Source: Mactromeris polynyma
Taxonomy: Eukaryota > Mollusca > Bivalvia > Venerida > Mactridae
DNA length: 64,000 nucleotides
Direction of reading: 5' to 3'
Assembly (NCBI GenBank): GCA_032209605.1
Contig: JASFXZ010000014.1
Location: 16,945,231 to 17,009,230 of the forward strand
Shown here: positions 58,401 through 64,000 of the stretch, piece after piece
Layout of the letters: every line of letters begins with the position of its first letter
Numbering within the stretch: position 1 is the stretch's first letter
The notes under the pieces: generated by a model
Told to the model about the DNA's origin: nothing
The model's database searches: none
The model's input: the letters and a program-made list of their open reading frames with translations, nothing else
Made by a program: the position numbers and the translations under genes

Positions 58401-61400
58401 AACAGATACATACACTTGAAGGTCATAACCTCACTGTGACACAGATAACATTCTCTAACAATGGAGATTATCTTCTTACTGTATCCCGAGATAGGAACTG
58501 GTATTTGTATAAAAGACGTGAAGATGACCAACCTGAAGCAGGTAATTGGCTGTTATAATTATTTTCATATTGCAGAAGATATGATATTTTTTCCCTAAAT
58601 TTTGCAAATTCATTTTCATGGAAATGTAAAAATCTTCTTCAATATAAAATTCGAAATGACATCAAAATCCAACTGTATTAAACAATATGTACAATGTACA
58701 TACAGAACAAGTTAAATGCTTTGTGAAATAATTTGAAAGGTGAAAATTGGCGGATGTTATGGAATAGGGAACATGCAAATTTCAAAGTGATCTACTGTAG
58801 TAAATGTCTTTCTGTGCTTGTTAGTATTTTAGTACTGCTGATTAGTATGTTTCATTGACAAATGCAAGATGGCATGTATAGCTTAAATATGTTATATATA
58901 CTGTTCATTTTACATAGATTGTGAAACTAGTTTACTAATTTATGAACAGCTGTAGTACTTTATTATCTTAGTGTATTGATTTCAGTCGCAGGAGATGGTC
59001 ACGGGTTCTCTCCCTTATCCCTGCTAGAGTTCTTCCCCTTTATCCTTTACCTTAGAGTAAATATCTAAAGTATATATACAGTACTATAATTATATACATA
59101 TACTATTTAGAATCCGAGAAGGGAGATAAAAGGAGAGAACTCACAAAACTTTCCTGTTATTTCAGTCATGTTGACTTTCCCTGATATTTCAGATCCATTG
59201 TTTACTTGTACGGCAAATGGTAGTAAGAAGTCATTCATGCATTCAAGAATTATCTGGTCATGTTGCTGGTCTTTCGATGATAAATATTTCCTTACTGCTT
59301 CAAGGGATAAAAAGGTGAGGTTCCTCAGTTGCATATAATTTTGAATTGGCTTGAATTGGGAAGTGTTTTTGGACAAACCATCTTTATGTATGGTGGAAAA
59401 TACAGGAGATCAGAGTAGAGTTGCAGTCTTCTTGTATCAATGGAGCCTCTAGGACTTTTTTCAAAGACACTTGTCCCGGACTATTGGAAATGTAAAATTT
59501 GACTTGTACGACATAGGGAGCTAGTTGTCCGAGAATATCGGTCAATGTCAATTTAGTAACAAATAAACGTACATAATGATTGCTCCACAATCTAAAATTA
59601 ATAATCACATGTATGTGAGGTATGACTTACAACTGAACAATTGCTGATTTTGGTTAGCTTTACAGACTTGTCCGGGACTGACTTCAACTCAACTATTGGT
59701 AGCCTGATTCAGTGGGTTTCTAGAGCCCTGGGAGGTCGGCAAAAGATGAAAACATTTTGATGGAAAACATTATTAGGAAACTGTTTCCATAACATGTTCC
59801 TTGACTTCATATTTCCTATTACAGTATAACATTAAACTGAGAGTTGCCCCTGAAAAGAAAGCGACTATGTCACTTTTTATCATCTAAACAAGGCTAGATA
59901 TATAGAACTGCTACATTTTAGTATATTTCTATGGTTCAGTGCAGAACGGTAATAGCTCAGTTTTGATGAAGCAGTTACAGCAGCTTGCAATAACTCTGGA
60001 TTTGCTCTTTTTCATGTTATGTATGATTATTGTAATTTTGCATTGCCATTTCTATTGCCTTCATATGCTTATGATTGATATTACATATTTAGTTTTGATT
60101 GCATTTCACAATTTCATGATGTACTGCTCTCTAGATTGTTGTTTGGAGATCGCCTGTTGGTTGTAGTGAGGAAACAGATGCGGTTGGAAAACTGGATGTT
60201 ACTGATTCAGCGACAGCTGTCGACGTTGCTCCTGTTTTATTGCAAGATGGAAGGTAGTTGTCTCCCTTGGGTGCTTGTGTAAAATCGCAGAACATTTACA
60301 AAGATATCCTGTATTCACCAGATCTAGCTAATTATTATCTTCCTATTTCAAATGATACCAGGCATGTGAAAACGACTGACACATTTGGCAACAAATGATA
60401 ACTTATGAATTACACTGTAACACGCCCTCCAAACACGCGCTTTTCCTCCAAATTGAGAACAGTGTATACGACATTACTCACCTTTGACTAACCGAAACTA
60501 CTCCCGCGCTGCATATCAGAAAACTCGTTTGCCTTGCTTACACTGTTCTCAATTTGGAGGAAAAGCGCGTGTTTGGAGGGCGTGTGTAATTACTTGTCAA
60601 AAGCACACCAGTTTTATTTACTATACAGGACATTTCTCCGTTAAGTTCAATTGCTGTAATATTTACAATAATAAAAGGATTAAGCCATAGAAACACATTT
60701 ACGTAAGTATGTCATAGTTAGGTAAAACGCTAAGAACACCAGAATATTTTACTAAATAAACTGAAATGCAAATGATGGGTAAGCACTGTTGACAAACATA
60801 TATATGTTTACAAGTGGTGTTTATTGTAAAGTATCTGTCTCGGATGTTTATTTTCTAATCATTGGACGCTTGATATTTAATTTGAACACAAAATGTTCCT
60901 TAGTCTGGCACTCACAGTCACTTGTTTTATAAATATGTTGTTATAATTATGTGGCTGTGATTTATATTTACGTGTATGATATTTTACTATTGCCATGTTA
61001 TAGGGTTGTATTGACAAGCAGTTAAAGCATTAATGTAACCGTTTTAATTATGTATATTGTAATATTTCAGTTACCTCATTGCTGTTGGCTTGGACAATGG
61101 TCAGATAATGATTTACAGTTGGTTAGCAACAAGGCAGTCTCCATGGAAACAACATTCTGTACTTGGAAACAAGTATCCTTTGCTTTTTGTACTGCATTGA
61201 AATTGTATCAAAGTGCTTTATTCTGCTGGCTGGCAATATGGTTTATTTGCCATTTAAATTCAGCATGGCTACCAAGGCTGTAAATCACTGTAGGGTTATT
61301 ATTTCTATTTGTGTTTAAGATGTGTTAAATTTCCCATTCCCCATGTGCAATTCTTTCACGTGTTAATGTTATTTCCCCCCTTTTCGGCCTATTGTTGCCA

Positions 61401-62150
61401 GGTTGACTTGTCCTGTGATGTATTCCATCCATTCAATTCCCCCTGTTTGTCCTCATTAAATATCCTTAGTTGTCCCTTATGGTTGGCCATGCCATTCCTT
61501 GTGCTCCTGTTCCCCTGCATATTGACCCTTGCACCTCCTCAAATGCCTGATGTTTTATGAGCTGTTGTTTTCCTGGAGGTCTATGAAGACCTGGGAAATA
61601 GTCCTTAAGATTGACTAATAGTTGTAACATAGAACTGATGGAAGTATGTAGATCAACATGAATCATCAACTCGAAACATGTCGACAATATGCACTTCTCT
61701 TCTTAGTAATGAAGCTTCCCATTAAGTTTCATTGAATTCCAGTGGGTGGTTGCTGAGTAGTAGTGCAGTCACGAATGTAGGACTAACACTCACATGCACA
61801 TTCTAACGGACAGACAGACGAAGCGGCGGCTAATAACTTCATGTAGTTGATGTGAAATAAGTTTAAAATAAACTAGATAGATCTTCTATCATTAAATAAT
61901 TATTGGTTTAATGTACACACATATATTTTTTATTTTACTGATCAATCCTTAACCTTTTCTCAGCATGGCACATCATTCTACAGTGAAAAGACTCCGGTTT
62001 AGACCGTGCCTTGGCATGGCTGGTATCCATGGTGATGACCAGAACTCGTCAGACTGCTATAATTACAAAAACTGGTTGCAACTAGCAAGTTGTAGCAGTG
62101 ATCATTCAGTGAAAATTTACAATATTCAGCTATCTGAACTTGTTACGTGA
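37443..62150 (+). CDS. ELP2: Elongator complex protein 2 (WD40 scaffold), 18 exons
   Basis: Exons: 37443-37565, 38059-38155, 39726-39796, 40617-40788, 44127-44207, 44806-44949, 53879-54046, 54797-54892, 55330-55430, 55854-55976, 56145-56300, 56918-57272, 57773-57903, 58349-58541, 59193-59314, 60135-60253, 61071-61172, 61964-62150. All introns are GT-AG and phases agree, giving 846 residues (vertebrate ELP2 is about 830). Family blocks seen in order: [55 protein letters not shown]-like [119 protein letters not shown]. These are WD40 blades. The known protein forms two seven-bladed propellers and scaffolds Elongator, which makes the cm5U-type modification of wobble uridine in tRNAs. No missing blade or frameshift was seen. 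Confidence 0.97.
38385..38545 (-). repeat. tRNA-derived SINE (long-variable-arm type) in ELP2 intron 2
   Basis: On the minus strand: TGTCTGAGTGGTTAAGGAGT, then CCGCCTTGGGAGCGGGAGGT and CGAAGGTC. The D arm is Leu/Ser-tRNA-like, with a decayed B box (GGTCGAAGG for GGTTCGAATC). The body continues to about 38330. Confidence 0.5.
38825..39000 (+). repeat. tRNA-derived SINE in ELP2 intron 2
   Basis: GGTAGAGCATCTGACTCCTG, then AAGGTTATGAGTTAAAGCCC (A and decayed B box), followed by the body GGTGCGAGTACTGGTTGGTA and GCCAGGAAGCAGTCATTGAG. The same body appears reversed at 15045-15190 and 26505-26640. Confidence 0.55.
41753..41930. mobile_element. Palindromic MITE, family S, in ELP2 intron 4
   Basis: The left arm has TGATCGTCACACG and TCTAGAGTACTCTCCC. 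The right arm has AGGGAGAGAACTCTAAAAGG and AGTTTGTGTCAATCTCC. The subterminal motif is present twice in each arm. Confidence 0.6.
43910..44000 (+). repeat. Short tandem repeat in ELP2 intron 4
   Basis: Four to five imperfect 17-18 base units of GAACTGGTACCCTATTT type. Low complexity, with no coding meaning. Confidence 0.5.
44360..44553. mobile_element. Family S MITE with expanded right arm, ELP2 intron 5
   Basis: The left end is GAGATTGTCTCGACTTCTAT and the right end is AAAGAACTTGTGACAATCTC. Between them the subterminal motif AGAGAACTCTAAAAGGGATA (22-base period) is repeated about six times, while the left arm has one degenerate copy. This is an asymmetric tandem expansion of one arm. Confidence 0.65.
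46572..46577 (-). terminator. Polyadenylation signal of the nested B-box gene
   Basis: TTTATT on the plus strand is AATAAA on the minus strand, about 48 bases after the TAA of the nested gene. Confidence 0.5.
46625..48334 (-). CDS. TRIM-like B-box / coiled-coil / beta-propeller protein (no RING), nested in ELP2 intron 6
   Basis: A single uninterrupted minus-strand frame of 569 residues from the ATG at 48334 to TAA. The frame is open to an earlier ATG at 48415, but a TAATTACAG acceptor-like site at 48400 suggests a 5' untranslated intron, so the inner Met (MAEGGTQQ) is preferred. First B-box: about 27-67 (CEPC, CQIC, CENC, His). Second B-box: about 92-130 ([25 protein letters not shown]). A long coiled coil (about 135-285) is followed by a repeated-strand C-terminal half (about 310-569) with [26 protein letters not shown] and [10 protein letters not shown] motifs of NHL-like propellers. 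There is no RING finger, so ubiquitin ligase activity is not supported. Expanded, often intronless genes of this type are common in bivalves and are linked to innate immunity; the specific role is unknown. It lies wholly inside an ELP2 intron on the opposite strand. Confidence 0.9.
   Translation of the reverse strand: MAEGGTQQRSFKDSISKASGDADERFCEPCTIRGKYIAVEGYCQICKEYLCENCLGVHQSQKMTRGHTILDKHVMPKEDQISITSQQLCVEVCKTHHPEIVKYYCKAHDEPGCGDCMTLNHTSCKKDRVQDISDSFQATEEFKLLHQKIDVFQKELEIMKDALDKDMQNPDTTYNNIQHAITSYRKHINNYLDQVQKQITDEAEKMKKKRETEMKTMIAKNESMKSELEDILGRIENDSDVNVNSIFELVTMEREINTMITMQQNQQQQHLNAFRPSSEIVNLLSAKIPLGKLTRKPTINTTASYSGGIKVKAKTDTRYCVITDCTLLSPDRMVVLDQNNDRIKLLNLHDNTVLSSYRTSTKPWGIAAIGTDKVAVTLPDKAKIQVLNVTSTFSEQHQIDVQQGGCGITYRDGRFAVSYMHPGRVEILDSQGKVLYKIQPKQGTEDMLKASYYLTFGLDDDTVIVSDRQTNNVSVVTFGGQILHTYTHDTLRAPQGLVITADGVLFVCSQGRECIHVVSPDFKSSKIIINDDDNMVNPQSITYCDTNHRLYISNSFAMSENIHVYDLNV
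50027..50035. repeat. 9-bp target site duplication, left copy
   Basis: TGACCAGTC immediately precedes the left inverted arm of the 2.96-kb foldback element. The identical nonamer follows its right arm at 52997-53005. Confidence 0.65.
50036..52996. mobile_element. Foldback / Mutator-like non-autonomous transposon with long inverted arms
   Basis: The left end (C)GGTATGACTAAAATACGC continues as CAATGGAGATTTGTGGG and GGCAATGG repeats, then a 140-base unique block containing CACATATTCGACAAAGTGTG. All of this is mirrored at the right end (52996 back to about 52800). A second mirrored block (50290-50410, with AATTCACAACTGCAATGAAG) recurs inverted at about 52020-52140 and 52610-52740. The arms are packed with GGCAATGGAGATTTTCACTG repeats. 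Flanks carry an exact 9-bp direct repeat. The centre (50560-51850) has no frame above 91 codons and no transposase. Long inverted arms with a 9-bp target duplication fit Mutator-like elements, but superfamily assignment is an inference. It sits in ELP2 intron 6. Confidence 0.75.
53117..53308 (+). repeat. 32-bp minisatellite, six copies
   Basis: Six exact-length 32-base units (AATGACAGCAAGGAAGCTGT followed by TACAGCACAC and AA) with one to three substitutions each. It is located in ELP2 intron 6, about 110 bases right of the foldback element. Confidence 0.9.
53379..53735. mobile_element. Family S MITE carrying an inner insertion, ELP2 intron 6
   Basis: The left arm is GATTGTCACGAGTTCTCTCC with TAGAGCACTCCC. 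The right arm is GAATGAAGGTAGAGAACTGT with GATAAAGGTAGAGAACTCGT. The centre holds an AT-rich segment of about 200 bp with its own inverted pair, AACAAGTTTTTTCACAAAGT and TTTGAACAAACTTTTTTAAC, which could be a second element inserted in the loop. Confidence 0.5.
56455..56690 (+). repeat. 21-bp minisatellite in ELP2 intron 11
   Basis: About 11 copies of a 21-base unit (GGGATCAGCTAGTAAATCAG plus A), with GTGAATTGGA, GTGAATGGGA and GTAACTTGGA variants. The seven-codon period creates open frames on both strands (repeated NQRDQLV on plus), which are not genes. It falls between ELP2 exons 11 and 12. Confidence 0.93.
58985..59158. mobile_element. Family S MITE in ELP2 intron 14
   Basis: The left arm is GGAGATGGTCACGGGTTCTC with CTAGAGTTCTTCCCC. 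The right arm is AGAAGGGAGATAAAAGGAGA with GAACTCAC. It ends about 35 bases before exon 15. Confidence 0.55.
60420..60585. mobile_element. MITE with perfect 47-bp inverted repeats, GTA duplication
   Basis: The left arm 60420-60466 (starts ACACGCCCTCCAAACACGCG, ends AACAGTGTA) and the right arm 60539-60585 are exact reverse complements over all 47 bases. The 72-base centre is unrelated. GTA flanks both sides (60417-60419 and 60586-60588), a three-base target duplication as in PIF/Harbinger-type elements. Absence of any mismatch implies a recent insertion or strong conversion between arms. It lies in ELP2 intron 16. Confidence 0.8.
61255..61605 (+). repeat. Dispersed repeat family A in ELP2 intron 17
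   Basis: ACCAAGGCTGTAAATCACTG, GGTTATTATTTCTATTTGTG, then TTATGGTTGGCCATGCCATT and CTCCTCAAATGCCTGATGTT. It matches the copy at 13920-14335 in reverse and at 6137-6535 in the same order. Confidence 0.6.
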
Positions 62151-62256
62151 CCTCTAGATCATTGATTGCATGATTGCGTCAACTCCGCCTTGGTGTAGTG
62201 AATTGATGACTCGTATTTCCTTCACATAAATTAATGAACAACAAATTTCCAATTTT

Positions 62257-62262
62257 AATAAA
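62257..62262 (+). terminator. Polyadenylation signal of ELP2
   Basis: AATAAA about 107 bases after the ELP2 TGA (62148-62150), the first canonical signal downstream. Confidence 0.55.
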
Positions 62263-62322
62263 ATCACTAAATATTTACAACTTCGTAATCTAATATCGAC
62301 ATACGATTTTAATAGAAGTTGT

Positions 62323-62455
62323 ATTAGGGGCGTAGCTAGCGATACCCTCATACACAGGTGCGCAACAATTTCAAAAATTTCCAGGGGAGCATGCACCCGG
62401 ACCCCCCAGAAAGTCGTGTGTACATTAAAAAATGACCGTACTATGCCCCTGTGTA
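62323..62455. mobile_element. hAT-like MITE fragment (AGGGGCGTAGC ends)
   Basis: The left end TTAGGGGCGTAGCTAGCGAT and the right end ACTATGCCCCTGTG are short inverted relatives (CAGGGGC-type). The interior has GCATGCACCCGGACCCCCC. CAGGGGCGTAGC ends are characteristic of hAT non-autonomous elements in many animals. An 8-base target duplication was not evident. Confidence 0.4.
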
Positions 62456-62459
62456 CTTT

Positions 62460-63400
62460 TCAAAAATAGAGGCAATCTCGTATGCATTTGTCTCCCTTTA
62501 CAAAGTTAAGAGAAATAAGGAAATAATAGAAATGGAATAGATTTACGACTGTGTAACCGTCATTTTATTCAAATACTCATCATCACGTGACATTCGTGGA
62601 GGCAGTGATTGATGTACCGCTAGGTGAGATAAGTGGTGTGATGATTTCGAAAGGGAAGATGACAAATGTGGATAATGATCTGTGACTCATGTTTTAAGAC
62701 ATGTATTTAAATGTGGTTGACAGTATTTCAGTGGTGCACATGTACACTAGCCTCTTCTAAAAATCTTCTGATTTTATAAGGTTCAATACCTTTAAAGTTG
62801 TGCCTAAGTAAATGTTGATGGCATAATCACACAAATGCTTATTTGGGATTATTTGAATGTGATTTTACTGGATTTTAGCATCATTGTGTCAGTTTTATGA
62901 AGTTGTTCATATCGATAATTATGAAGTGATCTAACATGCGGTACTTCACTTTCTTGTTCATTAACTTGGGTATGTTATCCTGCATCAATGTTTTGAGACG
63001 ACACCCTCGTGTAGCAGTGTACCACGGAATTACATAGAGCGACTATACTGTGTGGGATTTGACTTCACTAAACAAGAACAATACCGTAATGGACTAATAC
63101 TGGTCTATATTTCAATGTCTATATTGTTATACATATAATAAAGGTATGAAAATATAAATGTTATTTTTCTCTTGCTGGTAAGCAATCAAGAAACTTGCCA
63201 TTGAAGATACATATCATACATTCCAAACTGAGCACAAGAAATGGTCATTTTAAACATGAGGTTGTTTAAAACTATAAACGAAGGCCTGATGTGAATTTTA
63301 GTGTTTTAGTGGTCGATACTACAACCTCTAAGCTAACAAGGATTTATTTTGAAAGTTAAACACATTTTTCTTATGAAAATATGTATTTGTTAAGTTTTAA
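62460..63400. other. Intergenic region 3' of ELP2
   Basis: AT-rich, with no frame, RNA gene or repeat that I can support. It separates the ELP2 3' end from the duplicated exon 4 fragment. Confidence 0.4.
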
Positions 63401-63409
63401 TTAGCTAAT

Positions 63410-63860
63410 ATCACAAATTAATATAGCCATGTCTCCGTATTGAAGTATGTGGAACAGTGTATTCTCAATTAATTCTTGATTTGCAATACCACATTTCTCT
63501 TCAGAACGGTTATTGTGTCTGCTTCAGTTGATTCTTTTGTAAAAATATGGACCAGGACTGAAACACAAAGTACTTTACTTACCTGGTGCATTTAAATCTC
63601 TTTGATTATAGATTATTTTAGTACTGAGTATTCATGTTCAATCTCATAATTATGATTGTTTCGTGTCTATGACTTGTTATCACAATGTGACAGCGATATA
63701 TGTGTTGCAAGTGGTCATATACTATCAGGTAGCCTGCACCATTGACTAATTTGGGTTACCAGAACCCTTATTTTTAAACAAATACATTGAGAATAAAAGA
63801 CAAACACCAAATTAAACTAAGCCAAATATAATTTGTTGCTAAAATCACTTATAATTAATA
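63410..63860 (+). pseudogene. Partial duplicate of ELP2 exon 4 and flanking introns
   Basis: 63410-63500 matches the end of ELP2 intron 3 (shared ATATAGCCATGTCT block). 63505-63569 matches the second half of exon 4. 63570-63630 matches the start of intron 4. 63660-63860 matches intron 4 from about 41940 to 42145 (shared AATATAATTTGTTGCTAAAA). About 1.08 kb of intron 4 (near 40860-41940) is missing, or was later gained by the parent. The exon part keeps the ELP2 frame without a stop (blade motif SFVKIWTRTET), but the first about 107 bases of the exon are lost, and the donor CAAG|GTAATT has become CAAAGTACTT. A cryptic TTTCTCTTCAG precedes it. It is probably non-functional. Confidence 0.8.
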
Positions 63861-64000
63861 TATATTAAATTTTGATTTATAATAACTGAATAGTAAGCGA
63901 TCAAACAATGAAATCAAGTTATATGTCACGTGAAACTAACTCGTATACTAGAAGCTATTAAATACAAATGAAATAAAATGTGAAAATAAAACAATAACAT

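Overview
This is a eukaryotic nuclear window. Genes are split by GT-AG introns, the sequence is AT-rich, and there are many minisatellites, tRNA-derived SINEs and short inverted-repeat transposons (MITEs). A secreted ependymin-related gene, a TRIM-like B-box gene with no RING, and the repeat content together suggest a mollusc, most likely a bivalve. That assignment is an inference from protein resemblance and genome style; no database was searched.

Layout. (1) 0.57-3.1 kb, minus: a three-exon coiled-coil gene I do not recognise. A TTA-flanked MITE sits at its 3' end and a GAT/GTT repeat lies at its 5' side. (2) 5.9-6.8 kb, plus: a two-exon small secreted six-cysteine peptide. (3) 7.9-16.7 kb, minus: a seven-exon cation-dependent mannose-6-phosphate receptor (M6PR/MRH family) with all four expected sugar-contact residues. 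(4) 19.9-27.5 kb, plus: a six-exon ependymin-related secreted protein whose introns hold three unrelated minisatellites (21, 48 and 18 bp). (5) 27.7-32.5 kb: an array of about 140 copies of a 34-bp satellite with higher-order and mosaic duplication. (6) 32.5-37.4 kb: gene-poor, with transposon remnants. (7) 37.4-62.2 kb, plus: a complete 18-exon ELP2 (Elongator WD40 subunit) whose joined coding exons give 846 codons with consistent phases. Intron 6 (8.9 kb) contains an intronless antisense B-box/coiled-coil/propeller gene (46.6-48.3 kb) and a 2.96-kb foldback transposon with long inverted arms and a 9-bp target duplication (50.0-53.0 kb). Intron 16 holds a 166-bp MITE with perfect 47-bp inverted repeats. 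(8) 63.4-63.9 kb: a degenerate, internally deleted duplicate of ELP2 exon 4 and its flanking introns, lying past the gene's 3' end.

The genes are functionally unrelated: tRNA modification through Elongator, lysosomal sorting or the secretory pathway, and secreted factors. No operon-like logic is expected or seen. The unusual content is mainly the repeat biology: satellite higher-order structure, the foldback element, several TA-flanked MITE families sharing one terminal architecture, and the partial ELP2 duplication. I found no clear new multi-gene system. All exon models come from reading splice sites and phase by eye.
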